From positions 21,016 to 85,015 of the forward strand of contig JAJZXU010000018.1 of assembly GCA_021806235.1 (NCBI GenBank): a stretch of 64,000 bases of DNA, in the 5' to 3' direction. Position 1 is the first letter of the stretch, and the number at the start of each line of letters is the position of its first letter. The DNA comes from Thermoplasmata archaeon. GTDB taxonomy: Archaea > Thermoplasmatota > Thermoplasmata > Thermoplasmatales > Thermoplasmataceae. The notes below the pieces were generated by a model. That model saw only the letters and a program-made list of their open reading frames with translations. It was not told the origin of the DNA and ran no database searches. A program made the translations under genes and the position numbers. Shown in pieces: positions 8,803 to 18,451 of the stretch.

Positions 8803-9972
8803 ATGGATTATCGTGTCAGAGCTGGAATGGTTCATGCTGCAAGGGCTGTTTACGCCCTGAACTGGATGGATATGGCTCCGGCGCTTAAATACATAAAAAT
8901 TTATATGGGCCTGACAGTAGTTGAACTTGGGGCACTTGTAACAGCATTTTATATGGGCCTGGCTATTTTCCAGATACTTGGTGGATACCTGTCGTCTGTA
9001 ATTGGTGATAAAACAACATCGCTTATAGGGCTCCTATTTGTTTCGGTGTTTGCAATAACATCGGGCATTTCTGTCAATTTCCCTGAACTTTTAATATCAA
9101 GGTTTCTTGCCGGTATGTCCGCAGCCCTATTCTTCTCGCCTGCTCTTAGCCTTCTTGCATCCATTGTACCCGAAAACAGGTATATATTCCATATTGGCAT
9201 TTACAATGGTGCATTTAATGTGGGTGGCGGCATCGGTGTAATAGGTTGGGCAATACTTGACCAGTATATCGGGTATAGAATACCATTCATTATAGCCGGT
9301 ATTGCAACAATGATGCTTTTTCTCATACTTGTAGCATTATTTACAAATATAAAGGACGTTAAAACAGAAAGGTCTGATATATTCAGGAGCTTTAAGAAGA
9401 TTTTTTCATCACGGCTCATTATACTTATAGCCATTACGGGTATAGGAACCATGGTTGTTGAAACAATTATTTCCCAGTTCCTTGTATACTATTTAGAGTC
9501 TATACATTACAGTGATTCCATGGCAGGATCGATATCTGCAATTTTCCTTGTTATAGGATTTCCCGGTGGTATCATTGGAGGATATCACTTTTCACGGACA
9601 AAACATAAAATTGGAACATTTGTTGCCGTTAACCTGATAATTTCCTCGACTGTCATGTTAATTCCATTTATCCACAGTATTGCATTTATTATTATCCTTG
9701 CATCAGTTGCTGGCATGCTCGCAGTTTATGGTTTTTCAATTCCATATACATTTATCCGTTATCTGGCAAGGAGGGACCTTGTATCACTGACACTTTCATT
9801 CGTCAATACAATTCAGCTGTCTGTTGCCGTTACTGTTCCTGTAATATTTACCGTGCTTGTATCACAGTTTAATTACACCATTTCCTGGCTTGCAATGGGC
9901 ATTATTGGCCTGGTTTTTCTGCCACTTATATTTGTGATTAAGGATGGGCTTAAAAAAGCCATACCATCATAA
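8803..9972 (+). CDS. MFS transporter
   Basis: This 389-residue carrier has about 12 predicted spans in two six-helix halves. The loop between helices 2 and 3 (GGYLSSVIGDKTT, about 61-73) is a weak form of MFS motif A, and RFLAGMSAALFFSPA (about 101-115) resembles motif B. Substrate cannot be inferred. It is convergent with leuD, the two stops overlapping by 6 bp. Confidence 0.85.
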   Translation: MDYRVRAGMVHAARAVYALNWMDMAPALKYIKIYMGLTVVELGALVTAFYMGLAIFQILGGYLSSVIGDKTTSLIGLLFVSVFAITSGISVNFPELLISRFLAGMSAALFFSPALSLLASIVPENRYIFHIGIYNGAFNVGGGIGVIGWAILDQYIGYRIPFIIAGIATMMLFLILVALFTNIKDVKTERSDIFRSFKKIFSSRLIILIAITGIGTMVVETIISQFLVYYLESIHYSDSMAGSISAIFLVIGFPGGIIGGYHFSRTKHKIGTFVAVNLIISSTVMLIPFIHSIAFIIILASVAGMLAVYGFSIPYTFIRYLARRDLVSLTLSFVNTIQLSVAVTVPVIFTVLVSQFNYTISWLAMGIIGLVFLPLIFVIKDGLKKAIPS

Positions 9973-10470
9973 TGGCCATCCAAGTAACCCTTTATTCCTG
10001 AGTATATTTATAATCCCGCCATTATCTATGATATCCATTAGAAATTGTGGTAATGGCTTAAAATTTATTTTTCTGTTATTGCTCTTATTAATTACTGTAT
10101 TGTTTTTTAAATCAATATATAATATATCTCCCTCATCAACAGCATCAACTATGCCGGGTACGGTTAATGCCAGAAATCCAGAATTAACGGAATTCCTTAA
10201 AAACAATCCATTGATTGATTCAGCTATGACGCATGATATGCCTAAATTCTTTATATTATCTGCTGCAGGCCTGCTTGAACCGGTGCCGAAGTTCCTGCCA
10301 GCCACTATTATATCACCACGATTTACCATTTTAGACCATCCGGGCCTATTTGCTGACATTGCATAAAATGGTTTTTCCTCCTCCTTTAGTGTATAACATA
10401 CCTGTGGGTACATTAAATCCGTATTGATATCGTCACCGAACAGCCATATTTTTCCCTCAATATTATTCAC
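9967..10470 (-). CDS. leuD: 3-isopropylmalate dehydratase small subunit (LeuD)
   Basis: A 167-residue aconitase-family swivelling domain. It shows the N-terminal GDDINTDLMYPQVCY segment, the substrate-binding GRNFGTGSSRPAA at about 57-69 and the IAESINGLFLRNSVNSG region. As a small subunit it joins LeuC to isomerise 2- to 3-isopropylmalate in leucine synthesis. Its start overlaps leuC by 8 bp. The same subunit pair in some archaea acts on homocitrate-type substrates, so specificity is likely but not proven. Confidence 0.88.
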   Translation of the reverse strand: MNNIEGKIWLFGDDINTDLMYPQVCYTLKEEEKPFYAMSANRPGWSKMVNRGDIIVAGRNFGTGSSRPAADNIKNLGISCVIAESINGLFLRNSVNSGFLALTVPGIVDAVDEGDILYIDLKNNTVINKSNNRKINFKPLPQFLMDIIDNGGIINILRNKGLLGWPL

Positions 10471-11713
10471 TTAAATCACCCGATATATAACCCTTTACTG
10501 CAGATGCTGCAACCGTTTTTGCTGATGCAAGATATATATTTGCCTTGCTGGATCCCATTCTACCCTTAAAGTTCCTTGTGGTGGAGCTTATTACAGTATC
10601 ACCGTCACCAACAACACCCATATGCCCGCCCAGACATGCGCCGCATGTTGGATTCGTTACAAGTGCATCCGATTTTATTATAGTATCTATATAACCCAGC
10701 CTTAATGCCTCATTATATATTTCCTGTGATGCGGGAGTTACTATAAACCTTACATTCCTGTTTACCCTGTGATTTTTCAATACACTGGAAACATCCCTTA
10801 AATCACTTAACCTTCCATTTGCACAGGAACCAACTACTGCAACACTTATTTCCGTTTTATTTATTTCAGACACAGGCTTTATATTGTTTATTATCCGGTC
10901 TGGCAGTGCTATCATGGGCTCAATTTTATTTAAATCAATATCATATGTTTTATAATAATATGTATTATTATCCGGTTCTATAGCCTTATAATCATATATA
11001 TTGATATTATCCATATAATTTTTTAAAACACTGTCATATGGAAATACTGAGAATTCAGCACTTATTTCGGCACACATTGTTGATATCGATGACCGGCCAT
11101 CCATTGTTATCCGCTTTATGCCATCACCGTGGAATTCAATATTATTATTCGGTATATCCCCAGTGGTTCCTGCTATATTGAAGAATACATCCCTGTATGA
11201 TGCGTTGCTGTTCATATTTCCATTTAAATTTACCCTTATGGTATCCCCTATTACAAACCATGTTTTGCCTGTTGCTATTATATTCATTATCTCTGGTGTC
11301 CCAAGCCCACGACCTACTGTATTGAATGCACCCACTGCAATTGTATGTGAATCTGTATTTGCTATTAAACTGCCTGGCCTCAAAAAACCCTTTTCGGCTG
11401 CTATTACATGGGAAATGCCACCACGGCCAACATCATAAAAATCCCTTATATTCCATAGATCTACCAGTTTTCTTAATCTGTTTATCCTGCTTGATATTTC
11501 AATATTCGGTGGCGGGACAAAGTGATCAAATATTACTGCAATTTTATTATTATCAAATGGTTTTACTGGTGGTTCATTAATAAATTCAGGATGCAATGCT
11601 GCCATATCCGTTATAATTGCCCTATCAACATTTACGGTTACAATATCCCCGGGAGAAACCTCTGGTATATCTTCCACAGAATGGTTTCTTAATATTTTCT
11701 CTATAATATTCAT
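10463..11713 (-). CDS. leuC: 3-isopropylmalate dehydratase large subunit (LeuC)
   Basis: A 416-residue aconitase-family large subunit carrying the [4Fe-4S] cluster. The Cys ligands are seen in VGSCANG and in NPTCGACLGGHMG (CxxC), all in the C-terminal third. The frame begins with TTG at 11728, but ATG 11713 gives the family-typical start MNIIEKILRNHS and lies about 25 nt after a TATA-like box (TTTATAAT, about 11733-11740). First gene of a two-gene leuC-leuD operon. No other leucine-synthesis gene is in the window. Confidence 0.88.
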   Translation of the reverse strand: MNIIEKILRNHSVEDIPEVSPGDIVTVNVDRAIITDMAALHPEFINEPPVKPFDNNKIAVIFDHFVPPPNIEISSRINRLRKLVDLWNIRDFYDVGRGGISHVIAAEKGFLRPGSLIANTDSHTIAVGAFNTVGRGLGTPEIMNIIATGKTWFVIGDTIRVNLNGNMNSNASYRDVFFNIAGTTGDIPNNNIEFHGDGIKRITMDGRSSISTMCAEISAEFSVFPYDSVLKNYMDNINIYDYKAIEPDNNTYYYKTYDIDLNKIEPMIALPDRIINNIKPVSEINKTEISVAVVGSCANGRLSDLRDVSSVLKNHRVNRNVRFIVTPASQEIYNEALRLGYIDTIIKSDALVTNPTCGACLGGHMGVVGDGDTVISSTTRNFKGRMGSSKANIYLASAKTVAASAVKGYISGDLSE

Positions 11714-11728
11714 AGAATGTGATGTCAA

Positions 11729-12129
11729 TGAATTATAAAGTTATTACTATTTTAGTATTTTATATACGATAAACGTATTCAATAAAATCTATACAGAATA
11801 TATAGTATTTAACCTTATCCTAATATTTTTCGTAATCCCTTTATTAACCCCTATGATGTGAGTTGAAATTTATATATTTAAGATTTTTTTATTTTTGATT
11901 GTGAATTTGTGTTTTAAAAATGTATAATTCAAAAAAGCCTTTATCTATACGTTTTATATAAATACACATATAATATGCATCATAAATACCGGTTAGTATT
12001 GTTACACTGCTCTTTAAATAAGGTTAATATACTAAAATACTGTTAAGTTACATGAATTACTAAATTACATAATAAAATCTAATAATAAATATTAATTTAA
12101 CTGATATATAAATAATAATATAAAGAACA
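11729..12129. other. AT-rich divergent intergenic region
   Basis: 400 bp between leuC and a plus-strand MFS gene. It holds the leuC promoter, long AT runs and several copies of short TAGTATTT/AAATACT words around 11745-12035. No ORF, RNA fold or mobile-element end could be supported. Confidence 0.5.
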
Positions 12130-13266
12130 ATGTATAAATATACAGGGTTAATTTCGTTAAATATGTTATATGTAAATAAGAAAATATTTACTATTAATAA
12201 ATTAAACTTCAATAAAACATTACCGGTATTCTCATACTCAATTGCAACATTCTTTTTAATGGATTTTGCGTTTTTCATAAATGATATTGTTTCAACGTTG
12301 CATTTTACATATTTAGAATCATATATACTGTTAGGCATACCGTTTATAGGGAGAATGGTAACGCCCTTTGTTTACTCATACCTTGGCAGGATCGGAGTTC
12401 CCAGATTAGCACTGGCGTCCATAACCTCAATGGCCATAATTTCATTCCTGATGGGATATGAAACATACTTCTTTGAATTATTCATAAGTAGATTTGTAAT
12501 AGGAATACTATTCGGTCTGGCCACATCGGCATCAATAGAGGTAGCATCAATAACAAAGAGCAGGGTTACCATTGGATTAACAATGGGTGGCTGGGCAATA
12601 GGATGGTTACTGGGTGCAGTATTCTTTATATTTTTAAAATCATGGGAGCTTGTTTCCATTGCCGGCATTATATTTATACCTGCAGTACTGTTTTCAAAAA
12701 AACACAATGTTATTTCACCAGCTTTGAGGGAATTTCACTTTGATTTTTCATTTAGGGTGTTTATAATATTTTTACTGGGATTCACACCGGCATATATTCT
12801 TGAAATAGTCCCATCATATCTTGGCAGTGCAGCCTTAGAGGAATCGATAATAGCATATTCCATAGCCATATCTGCATATTTATTACTGCCGTATATGATA
12901 AACAGATTTTCATTGAAGAAAATATTATACCCCTCGTTAATTATAGTTGCAATTAGTGGCGGGTTATTCTTTCTGACGAAGAATATATTCATGGCTGTTA
13001 TATTTACCATGATTGGTCTCGGGATAAATTCATTGTTGCCGATAATAAGCAGAAATTTAAACGTTGAACCTGATAAAATAGGGCCAAGCATGAATTTCTC
13101 TGCTATCAGTGGTTTTATTTTGCCTGTTATACTTACAGTAGGTTATGAATCGATAAATTCATCTATCACAATATTAATAACAACAGTGTGTTTTTTTGTT
13201 TTCATGGGAATAGAATTCGGCAGAAAAAGTTATGCAAAAAAGATATATAAAATAAAAAGAAATTAA
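12130..13266 (+). CDS. MFS transporter
   Basis: A 378-residue carrier with about 12 spans. The first membrane helix starts only at about residue 33, and ATG 12130 leaves a polar leader that may be longer than the real protein; no better start is obvious. Recognisable are the helix 2-3 loop around YSYLGRIGVPR and the helix 4-5 region RFVIGILFGLATSAS then GLTMGGWAIGWLLGA. It ends 4 bp into the convergent membrane-protein gene. Substrate unknown; distinct in sequence from the MFS gene at 8803. Confidence 0.82.
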   Translation: MYKYTGLISLNMLYVNKKIFTINKLNFNKTLPVFSYSIATFFLMDFAFFINDIVSTLHFTYLESYILLGIPFIGRMVTPFVYSYLGRIGVPRLALASITSMAIISFLMGYETYFFELFISRFVIGILFGLATSASIEVASITKSRVTIGLTMGGWAIGWLLGAVFFIFLKSWELVSIAGIIFIPAVLFSKKHNVISPALREFHFDFSFRVFIIFLLGFTPAYILEIVPSYLGSAALEESIIAYSIAISAYLLLPYMINRFSLKKILYPSLIIVAISGGLFFLTKNIFMAVIFTMIGLGINSLLPIISRNLNVEPDKIGPSMNFSAISGFILPVILTVGYESINSSITILITTVCFFVFMGIEFGRKSYAKKIYKIKRN

Positions 13267-13790
13267 ATTTCAATATTATCTATATCGTATGGATCGGGGT
13301 TTTTTGGCTTTGTTTTCTTTATTACACCGACTATCATTACTATAAGCCCTGCCATCCCTGAAATAACTCCAATAACAACAAGTGCACCACTCAGTTCAAT
13401 TGACGATGCCGGGGCATTTATATATTTTACTGATGAGGTATTACCAAACACAACATATGTATAACCACCTGATGATAATCCAATGTATATATTTTCACCA
13501 CTTACGCTCTCTGATGGTTTTATTGCCATGGATGAAAAATCGGTGGCATTAACCTTATTTAACTGGGATGTTTTAACAAGTCCTGATGTACCTGCTGCAC
13601 CTTCTATTATAATATAATAACCCGGTGTAACGGACATATTCTCTGATATATGCTCATTATTAGTTTGTAGTGTAAATTCATTATGTGAATAACTTGATAA
13701 TGTGGCATCCGATGAATAGATACCGCCAAAGAATAGGGCTGCACCCAGTACAAGAAGAATTAAGCCTATAAGAAATATCCTTTTGTTCAT
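13263..13790 (-). CDS. Surface membrane protein of a two-member family (intact copy)
   Basis: From ATG 13790 (MNKRIFLIG) the product has 175 residues: an N-terminal membrane anchor or signal (about 5-25), an extracytoplasmic domain of about 110 residues rich in Ser, Thr and Asn, a second membrane helix (about 133-157) and a short basic tail KKTKPKNPDPYD. The longer frame start at 13844 would add 18 residues ahead of the anchor and is unlikely. A clear paralogue, broken, lies at 20971-21506; they share the GGIY/GGYY after the first helix, a GLVK/GLIK motif, an IKPS/IKPT segment and the KPKNP/EPKNP tail. No known family or function. Confidence 0.75.
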   Translation of the reverse strand: MNKRIFLIGLILLVLGAALFFGGIYSSDATLSSYSHNEFTLQTNNEHISENMSVTPGYYIIIEGAAGTSGLVKTSQLNKVNATDFSSMAIKPSESVSGENIYIGLSSGGYTYVVFGNTSSVKYINAPASSIELSGALVVIGVISGMAGLIVMIVGVIKKTKPKNPDPYDIDNIEI

Positions 13791-13874
13791 ACTGGCATAA
13801 TTAATATATATTATATAATATTTAATATTTTTTTGTTTTATCAAAGTTTATTTACCATTTCAAATTAACTATAT

Positions 13875-14216
13875 ATGAAAAATGATATTGACAATTATAT
13901 TAAAAATATAATAGGGTCAGCACCTTCAGAGGAAATGTATTTCGAAGCTATACATGACGTTTTCAAGGATTTAATAAAGGAATATATACGGAAAAAAATA
14001 AATGAGGACGATGAATTGAAAAAACAGATAAGCGAGGTTTTAGAGGAATTTATGGAGGCAAAGATAAAGGAATACGATTCCATGGCTAAAATGGCAAAGG
14101 TAACGGCAAAAATAGGCATTACAAGTGCCCCCAATAGTATAAGGGAAGAGGCAATTAATGACTTCATGAACACATTTAGAAAGGAAATAGATGAAATAAT
14201 AAGAAGGACATTATAA
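13875..14216 (+). CDS. Conserved-looking hypothetical helical protein
   Basis: A 113-residue, highly charged, predicted all-helical protein without membrane segments (KDLIKEYIRKKINEDDELK, then EVLEEFMEAKIKEYDSMAK). It reads toward the DNA polymerase D small subunit gene, their stops abutting at 14216/14217. Divergent from the surface protein upstream. I do not recognise a family. Confidence 0.65.
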   Translation: MKNDIDNYIKNIIGSAPSEEMYFEAIHDVFKDLIKEYIRKKINEDDELKKQISEVLEEFMEAKIKEYDSMAKMAKVTAKIGITSAPNSIREEAINDFMNTFRKEIDEIIRRTL

Positions 14217-15614
14217 CTATTTAAAATCCTTTAATATAGTCGTTTTTGAGTGCAGATCAAACAGTGTCATTATTGATGGATTGGGTGAAAAATTCATCAT
14301 TTTTTGATAATCAGTCTGTGATTGCCATGTTGATGCATTTATATACCTTATACCCTTATAATTCCCCTGGGAAAATGAATGTATATGTCCTGTAATAAAT
14401 ATATCAGGCACATCCTCTATTACATGATAATCCCTTTTATACGGTATAATTGGAGTTTTCCCACCATAAACCGGTGCCAGATGCCTTCTCTTTAATAGTT
14501 CCTCTATTGCGGATCCAACACTTGCATAACTCGCTCCTGGAACCAGTTCAATCATATCATTCAGTGACATGCCGTGGTAAATTAAAACATTTTTATCCTC
14601 CAGCCTTAAATTATATGGGTTCGGCAGCAGTGTTACATTACTATTAAAAAAATCCTTAATTTTGCTTGAGAATAACGGTTGTGGCTCTGCAAGCCTTACT
14701 ATATCATGGTTTCCGGGCATTATAAAAATGTTTATATCTTCAGGTATTTGGTTTACATAATCTGCCAGTGTTTCGTATTGCTTATAGGGATTTAACACTG
14801 CAAGATCATTTTCCTGCCCTGGATATACGCCTATGCCATCCACTACATCACCGCTCAGTATCAGGTACTTTAATGATTCTGCTTCTTCATTTGAACTTTT
14901 AATCCATGAGATCATTTTATTAAAATCATCCTTTCTGAAGGTTTTACTGCCAACATGTATATCAGACAGGGATGCAACATAAACCGGTGGTTTTTTCTCC
15001 TCATCAATCATTTTATACGGTATATCGGGCCTTATAATTTCATCCGCAAAAATTACTGGATCTTTACCGGAATTGCTTATTGAACCAATTACACCGATAA
15101 CCTCGTCCTCCAGAATTAATTCGTTATTAAGCCCCTTATTTTTCAGTAAAAATACATTTATATTATCATCCAGGTCCTCCAGTAACACTCTTTTATGCCC
15201 GTTTTTTGTGTTGCTTATTTCTGATACCATGCCAACTATTTTTACCTTGCCAGATGCTTTCTTTGCAGTTTTTATTGCGTATGTTCCCCTCATTTCAGAT
15301 GACTGTATAACCATTTTACTTAATCTTTCATATCTGTCAACAAACATTTCCCTGAAATCTTCAACAGAACTGTGTGCCTTAATATCCGGTATATAAACCT
15401 CAAAATTCATTTTTTTTCTTTCCGGTTTTTTTATAAGTTTTTTCACGTCATTTTCCGTTAAATAGCCGGAACTCAGAACATCCGGTGAGGCTATTTCATT
15501 TAAAAATTGACCCATGCTATTGTTTAAAATTATATCCAGTGCACCTGGAGAAACAAGAATACCATGGCCCTGAAAGTATTCAAGTATTTTTCTTCTATCT
15601 TCAAAGAGTTCCAT
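14217..15614 (-). CDS. polB: DNA polymerase D small subunit (DP1), exonuclease subunit
   Basis: A 465-residue subunit of the archaeal replicative polymerase D. Order: N-terminal helical domain, OB-fold (about 135-205, GKVKIVGMVSEI...), then a calcineurin-like phosphoesterase domain with LSDIHVGSKTF, SGDVVDG, MPGNHDI, YHGMS and TGHIHSF, the motifs of the 3'-5' proofreading nuclease. Motif residues look intact. ATG 15614 (MELFEDRRKIL) is preferred to the frame start at 15638; a TATA-like stretch lies further upstream. The large subunit DP2 is not in the window. Confidence 0.92.
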   Translation of the reverse strand: MELFEDRRKILEYFQGHGILVSPGALDIILNNSMGQFLNEIASPDVLSSGYLTENDVKKLIKKPERKKMNFEVYIPDIKAHSSVEDFREMFVDRYERLSKMVIQSSEMRGTYAIKTAKKASGKVKIVGMVSEISNTKNGHKRVLLEDLDDNINVFLLKNKGLNNELILEDEVIGVIGSISNSGKDPVIFADEIIRPDIPYKMIDEEKKPPVYVASLSDIHVGSKTFRKDDFNKMISWIKSSNEEAESLKYLILSGDVVDGIGVYPGQENDLAVLNPYKQYETLADYVNQIPEDINIFIMPGNHDIVRLAEPQPLFSSKIKDFFNSNVTLLPNPYNLRLEDKNVLIYHGMSLNDMIELVPGASYASVGSAIEELLKRRHLAPVYGGKTPIIPYKRDYHVIEDVPDIFITGHIHSFSQGNYKGIRYINASTWQSQTDYQKMMNFSPNPSIMTLFDLHSKTTILKDFK

Positions 15615-15721
15615 TAAAACGTTAATACAAACTTGCATTAATTTTTATTGTTAATGATTATGGAATATAAATATTTAACTTGCCATAAAAAATCTTATAT
15701 ACATTTATGTACTCTTTCACA

Positions 15722-17179
15722 ATGTTTAAAGAGAAGTTTAAAGCTGTAAATGATGGCTATACATTTGATGATGTTTTATTAAAACCATTAAAATCCTCTA
15801 TAGAGCCAAAAAATGCTGATGTCTCAAGTTATTTTTCAAAACACATTAAGATAAATATTCCAGTTATAAGTTCTCCAATGGATACCGTTACCGAGGATAA
15901 AATGGCAATAGCAATGGCAAGATATGGTGCACTTGGTGTATTGCATAGAAATATGTCTGCAAATGAGCAGGCAGAAATGGTGAAAAAGGTAAAAAAAGAG
16001 GAGAGCATAATAATAAGAGATGTTTTTTCAATAGACCCGGAAACACCGATAAATGTCGCAAGAACCATAATGCTAACAAAAAATATTGCAGGGTTGCCAG
16101 TAGTTGAATCTGGCAGGTTAATAGGAATTTTAACAAAAAGGGATCTGGAATTTTCAGAGTCTAATGGTAAGATAAAGGATATAATGACGAAGGACGTTAT
16201 AACAGCAGATGTAAATGTGTCAATTGAAGATGCCAAATACATTTTATACAAAAACAGGGTTGAGAAACTGCCATTGGTAGATAAAAATGGCAAATTGATG
16301 GGATTAATAACAGCAAAGGATATAAAAACCAGAGAAAAATTCCCAAATGCAACCAGAGATAAAGAGGGACAGTTGATGGTAGGTGCCGCTATCGGTGCAT
16401 ATGACCTCGATAGGGCAATAAATCTTGAAAAAGCAGGTTCAGATTTTGTTGTTGTAGATACTGCACATGCCCATAATGAAAATGTATTATCATCATTGAA
16501 GAAAATAAGGAAGAATATTGATATAGATATTATAGCCGGAAATATTGCAACTGCAGAAGCGGCTGAGGATTTAATATCAATGGGTGTTGATGGATTAAGG
16601 GTTGGCATAGGTCCGGGGTCCATATGCACCACCAGAATAGTAGCCGGTGTCGGTGTGCCACAGTTAACGGCAATTTCTGATGTTGCTGATGTAGCCAGAG
16701 GTAATAATATACCGGTTATAGCCGATGGTGGCATCAGGTACTCCGGTGATATGGTGAAAGCATTTGCAGCCGGTGCTTCAACGGTTATGTTGGGATCATT
16801 ACTGGCCGGTACAGAGGAAAGCCCCGGAACAGAAATAATAATAAATGGCAGGAAATATAAATCATACAGGGGCATGGGTTCACTGGGTGCCATAATTGCA
16901 GGAAAATCAGATAGATATGGCAAACTCGGTACAGATGAATTCATAGCAGAGGGTGTTGAGGGTTCAGTTCCATACCGTGGAAGAGTTTCAGAGAATCTGT
17001 TCCAGTTTGTTGGAGGCATAAAAACAGGTATGGGGTATCTTGGAGCCACAAAAATAGATGATTTAAAAGAGAAGGCCATATTTATAAAAATATCGAACAA
17101 TGGGTTAAAGGAAAGCCATCCACATGACATAAGAATAGTTTCTGAACCACCAAATTACCAAAATTCAAATATATATTAA
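15722..17179 (+). CDS. guaB: Inosine-5'-monophosphate dehydrogenase
   Basis: A 485-residue IMP dehydrogenase: NAD-dependent IMP to XMP, first committed step to GMP. The TIM barrel begins at YTFDDVLLKP, is interrupted by a pair of CBS domains (about 95-215), and carries the catalytic loop GPGSICTTRIVAG with its Cys, the ADGGIRYSGD phosphate site and the RGMGSLGA flap region. The frame opens at 15707, but a TATA-like box at about 15691-15703 places ATG 15722 at the leaderless distance. GMP synthase subunit B lies elsewhere in the window, at 25988-26908. Confidence 0.95.
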   Translation: MFKEKFKAVNDGYTFDDVLLKPLKSSIEPKNADVSSYFSKHIKINIPVISSPMDTVTEDKMAIAMARYGALGVLHRNMSANEQAEMVKKVKKEESIIIRDVFSIDPETPINVARTIMLTKNIAGLPVVESGRLIGILTKRDLEFSESNGKIKDIMTKDVITADVNVSIEDAKYILYKNRVEKLPLVDKNGKLMGLITAKDIKTREKFPNATRDKEGQLMVGAAIGAYDLDRAINLEKAGSDFVVVDTAHAHNENVLSSLKKIRKNIDIDIIAGNIATAEAAEDLISMGVDGLRVGIGPGSICTTRIVAGVGVPQLTAISDVADVARGNNIPVIADGGIRYSGDMVKAFAAGASTVMLGSLLAGTEESPGTEIIINGRKYKSYRGMGSLGAIIAGKSDRYGKLGTDEFIAEGVEGSVPYRGRVSENLFQFVGGIKTGMGYLGATKIDDLKEKAIFIKISNNGLKESHPHDIRIVSEPPNYQNSNIY

Positions 17180-17214
17180 AAAAATATAAATAAAATAAAA
17201 AATTTTCATATTAT

Positions 17215-17460
17215 ATGGATAAAAATGATATAATAAAAATTTTAAAAGATAACGAGTTAACGGAGGAGGAGATAATAAACAGGATAATCGGTGCCACGGA
17301 TATATATGATAAAAGCAGGGAGGGTTATTTAAAACTCGGGGCACAGATCCTGATGGAAAATAAGATAGAATTTATATTGAACAGCCTTTTAAAAAGTAAC
17401 ATTGTAGGAATAAAACAGAAGGGCGATTTAATGGAAAAGGAATATTATTATTTGAAATAA
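17215..17460 (+). CDS. Hypothetical protein, possible winged-helix
   Basis: An 81-residue protein 35 bp after guaB, starting MDKNDIIKILKDNELTEEE. The helix-turn-helix-like middle followed by a beta-hairpin-like end (NIVGIKQKGDLMEKEYYYLK) suggests a small winged-helix fold. It may be cotranscribed with guaB or use the AT-rich box just before it. No family is recognised. Confidence 0.6.
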   Translation: MDKNDIIKILKDNELTEEEIINRIIGATDIYDKSREGYLKLGAQILMENKIEFILNSLLKSNIVGIKQKGDLMEKEYYYLK

Positions 17461-17529
17461 CCTTTAGAACCAATATTAAATATGTTCTATGAGCATAAAG
17501 TTTAAATAGAAAAATTTGTTTTATCACTC

Positions 17530-18399
17530 ATGAATAAAAAGATAATAGGCGGCATAGTTTTAATAATATTAATTGGACTTGCAGTAGCACCTGTTTCATC
17601 AGCTTCTACCGTTACGGTACACCTTGATAAAAAAACAAATTCCGGGAACGTTACTTATGCAACAGATTCATACATAGTTTTTGAGAAGAATGCAAGCAGT
17701 AGCAATAAGAATATGACAAATAGTACATTTAACTATCTAAGGTCCATGTTTCAGAACGTAAGCTTTAGGCAATCACTGATGCTGAACTCTTCACATGATG
17801 CAAATAGATATAAGGAAATGAGAGATATTATAGCACAGAATTCATCAGCTAATATAACAAATATTAATGTATCCATTGAAATGAAATATGTTAATGTCAG
17901 TTCAAATAAATTTATCCTGTACTATAATTCAACCCTGCATTTTAATATAACAAACATATTCCATGGAAATCAGGCAAATATGAGCTGGAGAGGATTTAAC
18001 ATGAATAAAAATATGTCTGAAACCGGTAGTTCCAGCTATCATAACTTATACACATCACATTTCAACAATATGAACTACTCTGTATTTGAAAAATCATTGA
18101 GTACATGGCACAGGTCATATAATTCATCAGCAAACAATACAATGTTTTCATATGATGCTGGAGATACTATGAACACATATATGAATAACACCGTACCCGG
18201 GGTAAACGTGCATTACGTCTCAGATCCATCATACACAATAATCGTACCGGGACATGCATACGCAAACAGTAATTCTATAATTCTTGGTAACCAGCCAGGT
18301 GTGGTAAATAACAGCTTATACATTGTTGCAGGTGTAGCAGCAGTAGTAATAGTATCACTTGCAGGAATAGCAATAACAAGAAGGAAAAATAGGAACTAA
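17530..18399 (+). CDS. Secreted, membrane-anchored surface glycoprotein candidate
   Basis: This 289-residue protein has a signal peptide (about 1-25, ending PVSSAST), a long extracytoplasmic domain full of Asn, Ser, Tyr and Met, and a C-terminal membrane helix (about 262-282) followed by the stop-transfer tail RRKNRN. More than fifteen N-x-S/T sequons are visible (for example NSTF, NVSS, NNTM), so heavy N-glycosylation is plausible, as on cell-wall-less acidophiles. No conserved domain recognised. Confidence 0.72.
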   Translation: MNKKIIGGIVLIILIGLAVAPVSSASTVTVHLDKKTNSGNVTYATDSYIVFEKNASSSNKNMTNSTFNYLRSMFQNVSFRQSLMLNSSHDANRYKEMRDIIAQNSSANITNINVSIEMKYVNVSSNKFILYYNSTLHFNITNIFHGNQANMSWRGFNMNKNMSETGSSSYHNLYTSHFNNMNYSVFEKSLSTWHRSYNSSANNTMFSYDAGDTMNTYMNNTVPGVNVHYVSDPSYTIIVPGHAYANSNSIILGNQPGVVNNSLYIVAGVAAVVIVSLAGIAITRRKNRN

Positions 18400-18451
18400 A
18401 TATTTTTTATATTTTTAATTTATTTATTATATCAGTTTATAATCTACTTTT

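Noticed and set aside
11745..12035. Repeated TAGTATTT/AAATACT words before leuC and the MFS gene
   Set aside because: Too short and AT-rich to separate from chance in DNA of this composition.
15829..17130. 433-codon open frame antisense to guaB
   Set aside because: Mirror of the guaB codon pattern; its product has no coherent motifs, while the plus strand carries every IMPDH motif.
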